From Ursus arctos (Eukaryota; Chordata; Mammalia; Carnivora; Ursidae), in contig NW_026622886.1 in NCBI RefSeq assembly GCF_023065955.2, forward strand, positions 16,254,001-16,318,000: a stretch of DNA of 64,000 bases. The letters are read 5' to 3'. This document shows positions 1 to 10,495 of the stretch, in pieces. The position numbers and the translations under genes were made by a program. The first letter of the stretch is position 1, and every line of letters begins with the position of its first letter. The notes under the pieces are model-generated. The model had not been told where the DNA came from. It saw only the letters and a program-made list of their open reading frames with translations, and searched no databases.

Positions 1-1503
1 TTTTCTATGTCGTGCAAGCTGCCACCTTCCCCTCTTTCTTTCTTCTTTTGGTCCTCATCTTAAAAATGGCTTCTTCGTGATTTCAGTTGAGTGCCGGGAA
101 CAGCTGGAAACCAGCTCTGACACATTCTAAGCTCTTTTTTTGGAAGAGGGTACAGTCCTCTGATGGAAGTACTGGTTCAAAAATTCACCTCTGTTCTGAT
201 TTTGTGTGACATTTCCCATCATGTAGAACATGATTAGCTGTCTTTTCAAGTGCTTCTTTAGGCCAAGTCTATTAATGAGATTTTGTTTAGTCCAGTGTGA
301 GTCAGAGCCAAGCATGTTTGCTCACAGATGCGCATTAAAAGAACGGGGTCTGACTGGTAAGTGGCAGCCCAATCTTTAGGGCCGAGGTAATTTTCCAAAG
401 CTGATTTTCTTAGTGTTCAGCAAAGTGGAATGTAATTTTAATTTGCAAGGAGAACTTTGGCTTCCACGAAACGTAACTATCAGCTTTTTCTCGAAGCATT
501 TCTCCGCAATGATGCCGGAGAGGTCAGAATGGAATAGTTAGAGATATAAACAAATTTAATAAAAAGGAGGCCCCAAACAAATTAAAAAGTGTGTCCTGAA
601 ATTTTATTTTACAAAAGGGGGAGCAAAAAAAGTTCAGCAAGTGTTCTTGTTTAATGATGTCCAAATACTCATTTAGTACAAATGTAAGAGCAAAACATCA
701 CAGGAATGCATGTTTAAAGATATCACAAAGCCAATTTGAATAAAGCTTAAGCTCACCAAGCAGTCAAAGGCATCAAAGACATTTATCTCCTTGCAAAAGA
801 TACTTTGTGTGGAAGATTCAAATTGGCAAAACTTTTTAATTGGTTCACTTGTACAGCGCAACACATAAAAAGTTTATGGAGGCAACAATTCATTAGGTGC
901 CGCCGCGTCAGACCAGAGCGCCAACTATTTCTAATGCAGCCCGCTGTTCAGACACGCGGCCGCATCGGAATGAGATAGGAAAGTTCACCAAGTGCGTAGA
1001 TTTTGATTAACCATTCCATTTCCTTTTGTAAAATTGAGGGCCATACAGATAATTCTTTCACCTCGGTCTTCCTACGTAAAATGATATGCGTAAGTAAGTG
1101 TACTATTCAGGTACCAGATGTAATAGAAAGATGATTGACTCCAACGCCAGTAAATGCGTAATACAATCAACTCATAGATGATACGATTCTCCCCTCCTTG
1201 CCCTCTTTCTCTCCTTCCTGCAATCTATGATTTCTCTGAAATGTCAGGAGTGGGGCTCACAGGGATAAAAGATGACATATTGCTCTCATTTCTGATTCTT
1301 CCCTGGGACATTTATTTGTAAGTACAGAATTGGGAGAAATAGTTAGGGATATTTAGCCATGTATTCAAAGAGGAGAAAGGACCGTATCTCCCACTGGTCT
1401 ATGGAGATGAGCGCTTTACTGACGTCACAATTGGTTAGCAGAGCCCAGATTCGGGGAGATGTTGTTTTGCCAGCATAACCTTGGGAACATGAACTTGTTT
1501 TTT
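1..1503. other. repeat-free unique sequence, candidate conserved non-coding block
   Basis: I recognise no repeat family here. About 330-1130 is AT-rich with many homeodomain- and SOX-like words. It contains a sharp CpG-dense patch at about 898-975, including a NotI site (gcggccgc) at 956-963, in otherwise CpG-poor DNA. Several short open frames exist but none has protein-like features. Conservation cannot be measured from one sequence, so a regulatory role is inference. Confidence 0.35.
1420..1427. promoter_or_regulatory. perfect CRE palindrome (TGACGTCA)
   Basis: The full 8-bp cAMP response element TGACGTCA lies about 80 bases left of a SINE, in unique sequence. CREB/ATF proteins bind this octamer. 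No transcription start is evident nearby, so function is unproven. Confidence 0.3.
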
Positions 1504-1733
1504 TCTACTGTTTTCTCTCTTTTTTTTTTAAAGATTTTATTTATTTATTTGACAGAGATAGAGACAGCCAGTGAGAGAGGGAATACAAGCAGGGGGAGTG
1601 GGAGAGGAAGAAGCAGGCTCATAGCAGAAGAGCCTGATGTGGGGCTCGATCCCATACCGCCGGGATCACGCCCTGAGCCGAAGGCAGATTCTTAACCGCT
1701 GTGCCACCCAGGCGCCCCTCTACTGCTTTCTCT
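1504..1733 (-). mobile_element. SINEC (tRNA-derived carnivore SINE), minus strand, with target duplication
   Basis: The poly-T and 'aaagattttatttattt' tail lies on the left and the tRNA-like head (ending 'gccacccaggcgcccc') on the right, so the element reads on the minus strand, about 1519-1718. The body has the 'gacagccagtgagagaggga' signature. The flanks 1504-1518 and 1719-1733 repeat 'tctactgttttctct' with one mismatch, the target-site duplication of L1-driven retroposition. The short open frame running into it is SINE sequence, not a gene. Confidence 0.96.
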
Positions 1734-2244
1734 TAATAGAGATGGGAAACAGTGAGTAGGGCTCCAATCTGAAAAGCTAGGCATTATACAAAATCAACAG
1801 ACATTTGCTAGAACTTAAGAGCTTATTTTTTTTTTGTTTAATGAACAGTTAAGACTACCCGACGACAGTTACTGTTATGTGTCTGTCACCTCACAGGAAC
1901 GATGGTCGAAGGGATGGGATGAGGGTAACTGGTGTGATTCAGTCTGGTGGGACCGTTAGCCCAAGAGGATCGTAACTTTGCTCGAGGGTTACGGGCAAGA
2001 GTAGGTCTGAGGGTTAAGGTTAATAGAAATCAGAGTCAGCATCGCCCTCAGATAACATGGATATCTGAAGCCCACAGACTTCATGGCATGATTTTTTTCT
2101 TTCAAGTGTAACAAGTGAGATTAGATGAGGAGTTTCGATGATAACTCATTTCTCTGTTGTACACCGTGCTCTGCAGCTGGGATTTCTTCCCCTCCGCAAG
2201 GAGGTGCAGCAGTTGGGAGGGTATTTATTGTGCATCATAATTAA
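1734..2244. other. unique sequence, nothing recognised
   Basis: There is no repeat family, exon or RNA gene I can name between the SINE and the following MIR. Confidence 0.4.
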
Positions 2245-2500
2245 TAAAGCTTATAATCACCATCATTAGTGTTTAGTGAGCACCTACTGTGTGCTGAGTC
2301 CTGTGCTGGGAGTTTACATAAAGTATCACATCATTATACTGAATCTTTAGTATAACCCTGAGACATCAGCATCAGAGACCTCATTTTGCAGAAAAGTGAG
2401 CTTCAGAGATCTTGAGTCATGGATCTGAGTCACACCAGGAGTGAAGGGAAGCAGGGATTCAAGGCAAGTCTGCCATCATCCTGCTTCAGAACGTGGTAAC
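2245..2500 (+). repeat. MIR (ancient tRNA-derived SINE)
   Basis: The order of motifs matches the MIR consensus: 'gagcacctactgtgtgctgagtc', then 'cctgagacatcagcat', 'cattttgcagaaaagtgag', and the old B-box remnant 'gcagggattcaaggcaagtc'. It is strongly diverged, as expected for a pre-eutherian repeat. Confidence 0.8.
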
Positions 2501-4503
2501 CTTTGCTGGCAGTCCCGGTCCATATGCCCCTGCCTTTCTTGGATGTCACCAGCAAAGAAGTTCTTTTACCTGCTGGTGGCTTCCTGCATCTTTCTGCCCT
2601 AGGGTGTTCTCTGGCTTACTGAAGTGTGTTCCATTAGAACGCAGGGCAGGCCGGAAGCACTAAGGAATTAATGAGGAGCAACCCTCAGTTCTCAACCACT
2701 GAGGTGTAGAAGGATTAATGGCCTGTTTCCTTGCCCTTCAGCAATTCTGAGGTGTTTTCTACACAATCTCTCAGAGACTCCCCTATGGGACAGAGTCCCA
2801 ATTGCCCACAGATAATCCCTCATTAACCCACCTTTTACCCACCTTCCTTCCTTCCTTTCCGCTCTTGCTCCCCTCATTTGCTCACGGTGTTTCCTGAGAT
2901 CACCCCCCAAATACTAGCTCTACCCAAGATCCAAATTAAGACAACTATGTACCCCTTGGGAGGTCTTCCACCTGCTGGTTAATGACAGAATTATGCATTA
3001 TTTAGAATGAAAACTTAAGACGGATGAGAAAGTCACATTGTATATGTCTGAAGACACTGGGAACTCTGAAACCTACCTGTCACTTGTGCGCACAGACAGA
3101 ACAGGAAGTTTTAGGACAGCACCGGCATAGACATTTCTCCCTTTTCAGTGCAGTGGTTGTGTGGAAAAAATATATTTTCCCAAGTGTTTACCTATGTCTC
3201 TAAGCCAACGATTTCAGAATTAGTACTTAAGTTCACGGATAATGTGGGAGTAGCGTAGGAGTAATAAAATAAAGTTTAAACATGACCATGTACCACATAA
3301 ATGCTCCCCTAAACCAACAAGACTGAATTAGAAATGATATGAAGAAAAATGAGCTTGCTACATCTCATTAGGGGTGTGCCGCTAGATTTGCATTTTTGTT
3401 TAATACTCAAATGCTGCCATGTTATAGCTGAGTCATGACTTCCAACTTCCTTTAACAGATTAAAATGAGATTGGGTAAACAGACATCTAGAACACCAGGC
3501 AAGCATTTACAAGAGTCTGAAAATGGTGCAGGTGATCAGCTAGGACTTACCTAGGGAGCAGTGCGCCTGTGAGTATCCAATTTCCTTCTGATTCTTTGAA
3601 TGTGTTGTACTTATTAAACAGAGTAAATTCAAGTGGTATTTCATTAGTCGGGATAAATGGGTATATCTGTAGGGAAGAAAAATTGCTTAAAAAAAGGAAA
3701 TATCATAGGCATATAGAAATGATACCAGGGTCCTGCTGATAATGAAAAGAGAAATAACTTCTCCTGTGATTCCTAGTTTCCTTTCATTATCAGGAAGGGA
3801 ATATTGCCAGTCTTCAGCATCATATTCCAAATAGGACTTACCCTCTACTGATGAGATAATAGTTCATTTACACCCCAGAATGTAACAAGGGTTAGAATTA
3901 CTTTCCCTTTCAATTTGCTTCCCTCTTCCAATATCCTCAGATTCACAGTTAGTTATAAAGGAGATTTGTGGTTTTAAAACATCATCTTATTTTCTTCCTT
4001 TTTGCTAACGAGTTGTATAAAATAAGTATGATTTTCCTAATATTCATTTTGAGTGTAGAAATATACAGTTTAGCAAGGAGCATCAAAGCACTATTAATGC
4101 TGCAATTTGGTGACAAAACACCTCTCAGTTTTCAAGTACCTCTCGCTATATTTCTTCATTTCAAAGGATTTATTGTATTATTTCCTTGGCTGTAATGGTT
4201 GGGTCCCAGCGTAATAGGCTTATTTTGATATTTTCTCCACAGTTTAAGTTATTTCAGTAACAACTGACTCTACCTTTGAATGATGTTCAGCAAACAGGAA
4301 AACAGTGGGCGTCCCATTGTGCCTTTTCCTTCTCAGTACCTTCCAGGGGTCACGTCAGCCGTGGCGGGTGTGAGCAGCATCTGAATACTGACTGGGAAGA
4401 GAGTCCTTCCTCCCTCCATGTGAGGAAAACTGTGGCTCCTGGGCCATCCACTCTGCTTTTTAAAAAGTTTTCACACAACTCCTACCACAGGAGCCTGAAC
4501 TTC
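2501..4503. other. unique sequence, nothing recognised
   Basis: About 2 kb without a repeat I can name, apart from a small CCTT run at about 2843-2859. Short open frames at 2692-2910 (minus), 3968-4195 and 4276-4506 (plus) show no domain, signal peptide or codon pattern that supports a gene. Confidence 0.4.
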
Positions 4504-4735
4504 TAAGATGTAAATATCTTTTTTTTTTTTAAGATTTTATTTATTTATTCGACAGAGATAGAGACAGCCAGCGAGAGAGGGAACACAAGCAGGGGGAGTG
4601 GGAGAGGAAGAAGCAGGCTCATAGCCGAGGAGCCTGATGTGGGGCTCGATCCCGTAACGCCGGGATCACGCCCTGAGCCGAAGGCAGACGCTTAACCGCT
4701 GTGCCACCCAGGCGCCCCTAAGATGTAAATATCTT
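4504..4735 (-). mobile_element. SINEC, minus strand, perfect 17-bp target duplication
   Basis: Element about 4521-4718, poly-T tail left and tRNA head right. The flanks 4504-4520 and 4719-4735 are identical (taagatgtaaatatctt). The body is nearly the same as the copy at 1519-1718. The perfect duplication argues for a fairly recent insertion. Confidence 0.97.
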
Positions 4736-5555
4736 AGTAATGACATGGATCAGAAACAAGTTGCAGACGAATTAGCCTACCCCCTGGCTTAGGCAATTAA
4801 GCAGAATCCAGTGCATGGGGTGGGGGGTGTGATTCTAACTACTGGTTAAATCAGAATTTGGCCCGTGAATCCTTTAGGATTTTACTAGTATGTGATAACA
4901 ACTATAGGCGGAGAGACAATAAACTCGATTCAGCCATTTGTGACTGAAAAGTACATGTAGTGTGACCACGCAGGAACGTGTTTTCTGGGCTTACATGAGG
5001 GCTGGGATGGAGAGATGTTAAAGTGAAGTATTCAAGGTAGTTTTTCCTACTACCTGGCTTGATGGGCATCGTGCTAATACCTGGGGAGTTTTGCTGGTAG
5101 AAGTGAGCTCAAGAAGGTCAACCGTAAATCTCTCAGTCCCTGTCATAGTTGGCAGACCTCTGAGGAATATTTATATTTTTATGCATCCAAGATTTAGAGA
5201 AGTCACAATTCTACAGACAAAAAATTAAGTATTTAAGGATCCCTAAAGTAGATGGAACATCAGCAGAATTTCTTCTTAATGTAAACACAATATAAAGGCA
5301 ATATGAGAAAAAATTTTAATAAAGGCAGAATTTAAATACTGAGATACATATTCTTTATTCATATTAAATTTATTATTTGAAACTAGTCATTGTTTGAAAA
5401 CAATGGTGTTCTCAGAACCAACGGTAATAACTTTTTCTGGACTGGTGGTTCAGAAACACTCTTCAGGAGAACCGGCATCATTGGGCCGTAGGAGGAGAGC
5501 ATTTGTCCCAAGAATTCACTCTTTGTGGTCAGTGGAAGTAGATCCTGACTGGTTG
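4736..5555. other. unique sequence, nothing recognised
   Basis: AT-rich sequence, especially about 5160-5400, without any repeat family, exon or RNA gene I can name. Confidence 0.4.
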
Positions 5556-5690
5556 TCCAGCTTCTATTCTTGACCCCCAGTCTGTTTTCAACACCGGAGA
5601 CAGAATGATCTGCCTACTAAGGTCAGATTCTGTTACTCTGCTCTCAAGACCTTCAATGGCAGCTTATTTCATTTGGAGGGAAAGCCGGTA
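5556..5690 (+). repeat. L2 LINE fragment
   Basis: Resembles the non-coding 3' part of L2: 'acagaatgatctgcctactaa', 'attctgttactctgctctcaa' and 'gaccttcaatggcagctt' occur in consensus order. It is short and diverged. Confidence 0.55.
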
Positions 5691-5924
5691 GGCACGTGAG
5701 CTACCTTCCAAGTTACTGCAGGGACAATTTTACCAAATGTTTTGTGGATATGTATTGTATGATCTCTAGCTTTGCAACCAGAGTAGTTATTTTTTTCCTC
5801 TTCTATCCAAAGCCCAACTGTAAATCAAGAATGTACATTTTAAGATTCTGATGACAGCATATTCAACTTCTATATTTTATTAGTTAATTTGACCCTAGTT
5901 GCTAGAAGAGATCAATCTGAAATC

Positions 5925-6235
5925 TCCATGGATTAAAACAATACAAGTTTACTCCTTGCTGTCACAATCTTTTGGGTCTATTCCTAGTTGGGCGGCCTTC
6001 CACGTGGCCGGTCAGGAACCCAAGCTTCTTCACTGTTAGTGCTCTTCCCCGCTCTAGGTTCCTGGAGCCTCTCCATTCAGCTGGGGTGTGAGAAAATAGG
6101 TAGAATGGCACTACAAGCTTTTCTGCCCACATGCCACTGGCCAAAACTCAGTCACTTGGTCACGTTGACAACAAAGGATGCTGAGAAATGCCATGTGTGC
6201 CTAGAAAGAGGAGCAAATAGATTTGTCAATTAGCT
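5925..6235. repeat. ancient interspersed repeat, family not named
   Basis: The sequence around 'ccactggccaaaactcagtcac' followed by 'gatgctgagaaatgcc' matches a dispersed mammalian repeat motif I remember (probably LTR-derived), but I cannot assign a family name. The overlapping plus (5988-6233) and minus (5962-6144) frames are therefore probably repeat-derived. Confidence 0.4.
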
Positions 6236-6392
6236 AGTAGGCTCTGCCATATCCTTCTGCCACTTTTACCCTCAGTTAGTAGACCACGTGGCCTATTTCC
6301 TTTTTTGTCATTTCTCAGTTGTTTAGGTCTGGCTCTTAAATAGCCATCATTGTTGGATGTTGTGATATATTCTTGGCAGCAAAAGGGAAAGA

Positions 6393-6560
6393 ACCAGTCT
6401 CTGGAGTCAGACACTCCTGAGTTCACATCATAACTGGGGCACTTACAAACTGTGCCTTTGGGTGAATTATTTAACCTCTCTGATCATTAGCTCCTTCATC
6501 TGTCCAAACAGGCATAAAATACCTGCCTCATGAGATGACTGAATAATAAATATATCAAAG
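6393..6560 (-). repeat. MIR, minus strand (first of a pair)
   Basis: Reads as reverse MIR: 'ctggagtcagacactcctga', 'gggtgaattatttaacctctc', 'ctccttcatctgtcc', then 'cctcatgagatgactgaata'. It lies head to tail with a second MIR at 6562-6800. The 162-codon minus frame at 6467-6955 crosses both copies and is not a gene. Confidence 0.75.
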
Positions 6561-6561
6561 A

Positions 6562-6800
6562 GCAGAATAGCAGATGTTAAGAGCACACATCCTGAAGCCG
6601 GCCTGTTTGTGCTTGAATCCTGGCTGTATTCCTTATTTGCTAGATGATCTTGGATGAGCTTCAGTTTCCTCATCTGCAAGATATGACTCATGACATTATC
6701 TACCACCCAGAGGTTTGGGGGCGTAAATGAGGTAATAGACGTACAGCATTTAGAGTAGTGGCCGCAAACATAGAGTAAGTAGTATGCGCCTGTTAGCTCT
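6562..6800 (-). repeat. MIR, minus strand (second of a pair)
   Basis: A second, independent MIR in the same orientation: 'ttgaatcctggctgtattcc', 'cagtttcctcatctgcaag', 'ggcgtaaatgaggtaatag' and 'agcatttagagtagtgg' follow the reverse consensus. Confidence 0.8.
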
Positions 6801-7997
6801 GCTCGGGGCATCTGGAGCACCTCATACCCTCTTGAGAAATGGTATTCTCTCCAAGTTGTTGCTTGATATGGCTTATTCTTTTCAGCAACTATTGAAGACG
6901 AAAAAACCCGCAAAGATCCCCCAAAAGGGCTCTTCAATGGTAGGATTTCAGGCATATTAGTGGGATGTCAAGGAGCTTCGTGTAGAGAGCCCTGCCAAAT
7001 GACCACCTGCTCTGATTATCACAATGTTCGTTCTGGGTCCTGGAGGAAATTGCTCAAGAGAGAATATTTACCCAGGGCTCTTTGGAGTGATTTTTTAAAA
7101 AAAGTGTGATGTGAGGTTAAATAGCACAGGACTCATTATCAGTTTGGGTGCACAATGGAGAGGGGAGGTTATCCAGGGTATCAGGCTCATCTAAGTAGAA
7201 TATTACAGTCTGAAAAATTGTTTAAAGAGAAATATAATTAGAATAATGGGACAACATAATGGGAAATCAATGCTATTAATGTAACTGCTAATTACTGCAT
7301 TAGAACATTTATCCAAATCCCTTCTCCTTAAAACTAAAAACATGAAATTAAGTCACCACAGTAGACAATTTGTGTAGAGGGACTCAGGGATCTTGGATTA
7401 CTCTGGAAAATCTGCCCAGAACAATTTGTCGTTGTACCAAACATCAAGCTGGATCCTCTCAGTTTCAAGGGGAAAATGTGCTTGGGAGGATGCATATTTT
7501 CACTCCATTCATATTGGTCATTTTAGGTCTCATGGGTTCTGGGTATTAAGAGTGCCCCAATGTTTGAAATAGATTTTTGTTTCCCGCCCTTAGGAGTGAG
7601 TTTATTGAATGTGGGTCTTTTTGGCAATATCACAAAAGCTAGGATGCTGAGTGCTCTGAGTACCCTCTGGGAAGGTGGAGTGAAGAGCTTGGACTGCTTG
7701 GGGATGGTTTTGGGGTAGAAGGGACAGGGCAGCATGCCCGGCAGAGAGAGTGGTGTTCCCACAATAAACCAAAGGGAATGTGCCAACCCACGTACCTGGA
7801 GACTGGGGCTAAAAGCCAGGTGTTCTGATTTGAGGTTTCAAGGTACAGTATAGACTCTGTCTCTTTGGTGTCAGTGTGAGTTTAGGTTGGAGACTAGAGA
7901 GTTTCCCACTTGGGAGGATGGAAACAGTCCAGAAGTAAGGTGTAGGGCCAGGAACCAGGAGCAGAAGGCTCAGAATCCCCAAGCAGATGGGAGGGAT
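6801..7997. other. unique sequence with an AT-rich, possibly conserved core
   Basis: I see no repeat I can name. The segment about 7195-7380 is dense in TAAT/ATTA words (for example 'ctgctaattactgcattag') and looks like enhancer-type sequence, which is inference only. Confidence 0.3.
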
Positions 7998-8395
7998 GGA
8001 GTTTGTTTGTTTATTAGTTGTGGGAAAAAATACATAAGCTAAAATTTGCCATTTTAGTCATTTTAAGTGTATAATTCAGTGTCATTAATCACATTTACAA
8101 CATTATGCAACCATCACCACTATTTCCAAAACCTTTTCATCACCCCAAACAGAAACTGTAACCATTACACAGTAACTCTCCATTCTTTCCACCTTTAGCC
8201 TTTGATAACCTTTAATCTACTTTCTGTCTCTGTGAATTTGCCTAGTTTAGATATTTCGTATAGGTGGGCTCATAAAATATTCGCCTTTTTGTGTTTGGGT
8301 TATTTCACACAGTGGAATGTTTTCAAGGTTCATCCATGTTGTAGCATGTGTCAGAATTTCTTTGCTTTTTCAGGCTAAATAATATTCCACTGTAT
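7998..8395 (-). mobile_element. L1 LINE fragment (3' end), minus strand, left part
   Basis: Matches the reverse complement of the mammalian L1 3' end: 'tgccattttagtcatttta', 'ttatgcaaccatcaccac', 'cacagtggaatgttttcaag', 'catccatgttgtagcatgtg' and 'aataatattccactgtat'. The match stops at 8395 and resumes near 9041, so one L1 fragment has been split by an insertion. Confidence 0.85.
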
Positions 8396-9028
8396 TTTTT
8401 TTTTAGGTTTTAAATATCTATTTGCAGTAGATGATCTTATTTACATTGATACAGAATCGTTTTACATTTTTATTTTTATTTTTTGAGGGGGAGGGGCAGA
8501 GGGAGAGAGAGAATCTTCAGCAGGCTCCATGCCCAGCACAGAGCCAGATGCAGGGCTCGATCTCACAACCTTGAGATCATGAGCCGAGCCGAAATCAAAA
8601 GTTGGATGCCTCACCGACTGAGCCACCCAGGCACCCCTCATTTTACATTATCAGATCAGTCACTAATCGATGCTTTATTTTAGTAAATTATCAAGGAAAA
8701 CAAAAAGGAAACTCTTCAGTGGTGTTCTCTATTAGCCTGTCTTACTGCAGCAGGAGGATCCGGAAACACATGGAGCCGGTACAGTTAGGGCTGGGGCAAC
8801 AGTGTGTTTTCTCTGACCGGACAGTGGAGAACTTCAGAAGCTTAGATGGTGCTTTCCTTTTCTGAACAAACACTGATTCAGGAAACGAGGATGATTCCTA
8901 GTGTTGGAATCACACTTCTGAAAACAGCGTGAGTGGAGAGGACAAAGCCCCTGGCAGACAGGGCTGACAGGACCCCAGGTTAGCAAGGCCGTCAGTCAGC
9001 TGCCTGTGGTCCAGCACATGGGCGGGAG
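8396..9028 (-). pseudogene. probable retrocopy of an unidentified transcript 3' end, inserted in L1
   Basis: The sequence splitting the L1 starts with a T-run (8395-8404), which is a poly-A tail on the minus strand. On that strand the sequence looks like a 3' UTR, with AATAAA-type signals. The L1 flanks repeat approximately ('ttccactgtat' 8385-8395, 'tcccactcacat' 9029-9040), suggesting a target duplication. A later SINE (8470-8637) sits inside. No long reading frame remains, and I cannot identify the source gene. Alternative: an unrecognised older repeat. Confidence 0.4.
8457..8650 (-). mobile_element. SINEC, older subtype, minus strand
   Basis: Tail left, tRNA head right ending 'gagccacccaggcacccc' at 8637. 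The flanks 'tcgttttacattt' (8457-8469) and 'tcattttacatta' (8638-8650) are a diverged target duplication. The body lacks the 'gacagccagcgagag' signature, so it is an older carnivore subfamily than the copies at 1.5 and 4.5 kb. The open frame at 8483-8683 is SINE sequence. Confidence 0.92.
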
Positions 9029-9040
9029 TCCCACTCACAT

Positions 9041-9230
9041 ACATATCTCTCTCAGTGGACATTTGGGTTGTTGCTACCTTTTTTTTTTTTCTATTGTGAG
9101 TAATGCTGCAAGAACATCAGCATACAAGTGTGTGAGTCTCAGCTTTTAATTCTTTGGGGCGTATACCTACGAGTGGAATTGCTGGGTCATATGGTAATTC
9201 TGTTTAGCTTTCTGAGGAACAGCCACACTG
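9041..9230 (-). mobile_element. L1 LINE fragment, minus strand, right part
   Basis: Continues the L1 seen at 7998-8395: 'agtggacatttgggttgttg', 'attgtgagtaatgctgcaag', 'gagtggaattgctgggtcat' and 'gaggaacagccacactgttt' follow the antisense L1 consensus in order. Confidence 0.85.
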
Positions 9231-9380
9231 TTTTCCTGGCATTGTTCTTGAGATCTGTGAAGCTGGTGGTGACAGGTGTGCAGAGGTGAGGAAGTGGAGT
9301 GAGGGGGAGGAAGTGGACCACAGGAACACAGCAGAAGCCCCTGTGAGTGGCTTGGCCATGCACAGAGTTGGCATGGCTCC

Positions 9381-9622
9381 TGTGTTCTCAAGTGTGGTCT
9401 GTGGACTGGTCTGGCTTTACCTGGGTGCTGGTTAGAATGGCAGCATCTCAGGGCCCGCCCCAGAAGCACTTGCCTGTGTCTCTCTAACTTACATGTGCGT
9501 GGGCCCATCACCTGGATGTCTTGTGTGTGTCTTCTGAGTGGAGTGGTCAGCGAATCTGCATTGCCAACACGATCCCAGCTGATGCTGGGCCTGCTGGTTC
9601 CTGGACTACACGTTGAAGTGGG
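9381..9622. mobile_element. MER5-like hAT MITE
   Basis: The left end 'gttctcaagtgtggtctgtg' and right end 'gctggttcctggactacacg' are diverged inverted copies of each other. Inside, 'ctggttagaatggcagcatc' and 'ctgcattgccaacacgatcc' match the MER5 pattern on opposite arms. The 230-codon minus frame at 9167-9859 runs across this element, the next one and L1, and is not a gene. Confidence 0.65.
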
Positions 9623-9626
9623 TGTC

Positions 9627-9792
9627 AGGACTGTCTGCATCCTGGAATCACCTGGTGAGCTTTTCAAGCATCCCAGTGCCTGGGCCCCACCACAGAGGTT
9701 CTGATTTAATTGGTTTGGGGATAAACCTGGCTTTTGGTATTTCAATAAAGTGCTCCCGAGATTCTGCCATGCAGCCAGGGTTGAGAACTGCT
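9627..9792. mobile_element. MER20-like hAT MITE
   Basis: 'cctggaatcacctggtgagc', 'gcctgggccccaccacagag', 'gttctgatttaattggtttg' and the terminal 'gcagccagggttgagaactg' follow the MER20 consensus as I remember it. It lies directly beside the MER5-like element. Confidence 0.75.
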
Positions 9793-9894
9793 CTGGTGTG
9801 GACATTGGCTTATCTCTTGCACGTGGGTCCTCCCTCCCTCCTTCCTGTTTTCTTTCCAACTTCTCTGCTTAAAACTGAGTCACATTCTCAACTG

Positions 9895-10495
9895 ATTGAT
9901 CTCTCTTTCATTTATCATTTACATTGCCTGCAGATTAATCTTTCTAAACCAGTTCTGGACAGCCTACTCTCTTGGAGAAACTGTCCATGGCTCCCCCTTG
10001 CCCTCCATGAATCAAAAAAACCTTGTACCTATCCCCTAAGGCCTTCCTTGGGGTGGCTCCAATCTTTCCAGCCATGTCTCCCTCTTGACTGAGCCCTGTA
10101 TAATAGGGAAAATAAGCAAATTTCTCTCCTCTGAATACACTGTGGGATTTCCTATCTGTATGATTTTGCTTGGGTTAACTCTCCATTTGTTTAATCTTTT
10201 CTACATATGTGTCAGTCAGAGACCAGCCCTATTTTTACTTACTCCTATGCAAACCTTCCCTAATCTTTGCAACTGATGAAATCCTTTCTCTTCTAGCATT
10301 TTTGTTGCTTTCTTACAGAATTTACACTTTTCCCCTTGTATTTCTGGAATTTGTATTCTTCTCTTACTCTTCTTACTGGATTATAAGCTCTGAGGGGGCC
10401 ACAGCCTCTTTTTGTTCCTGTCTGTAGCCCCTGCTGGGTCTACGACAATGCCTAGCACACAGTAGGCATCCCCAAAGATGGGTTAAATTGTGTTG
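9895..10495 (+). repeat. L2 LINE, 3' part
   Basis: Long diverged L2: 'ctgcagattaatctttctaa', 'ctgtccatggctccc', 'ctttccagccatgtctccct', 'tatgcaaaccttccctaatc', and the 3' terminal 'atgcctagcacacagtaggc'. The plus frames at 10085-10276 and 10209-10427 are L2-derived. Confidence 0.8.

Noticed and set aside
1459..1695. Repeated protein motif 'RGNTSRGSGRGRSRL', also seen at 15.7 and 27.1 kb
   Set aside because: It is translated SINEC sequence, present wherever the young SINE lies.
6467..6955. A 162-codon minus-strand frame
   Set aside because: It crosses two consecutive MIR elements and has no protein-like pattern.
9167..9859. A 230-codon minus-strand open frame, the longest in the window
   Set aside because: It runs through an L1 fragment and two hAT MITEs (MER5-like and MER20-like). 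Its sequence is explained by those repeats and shows no domain.
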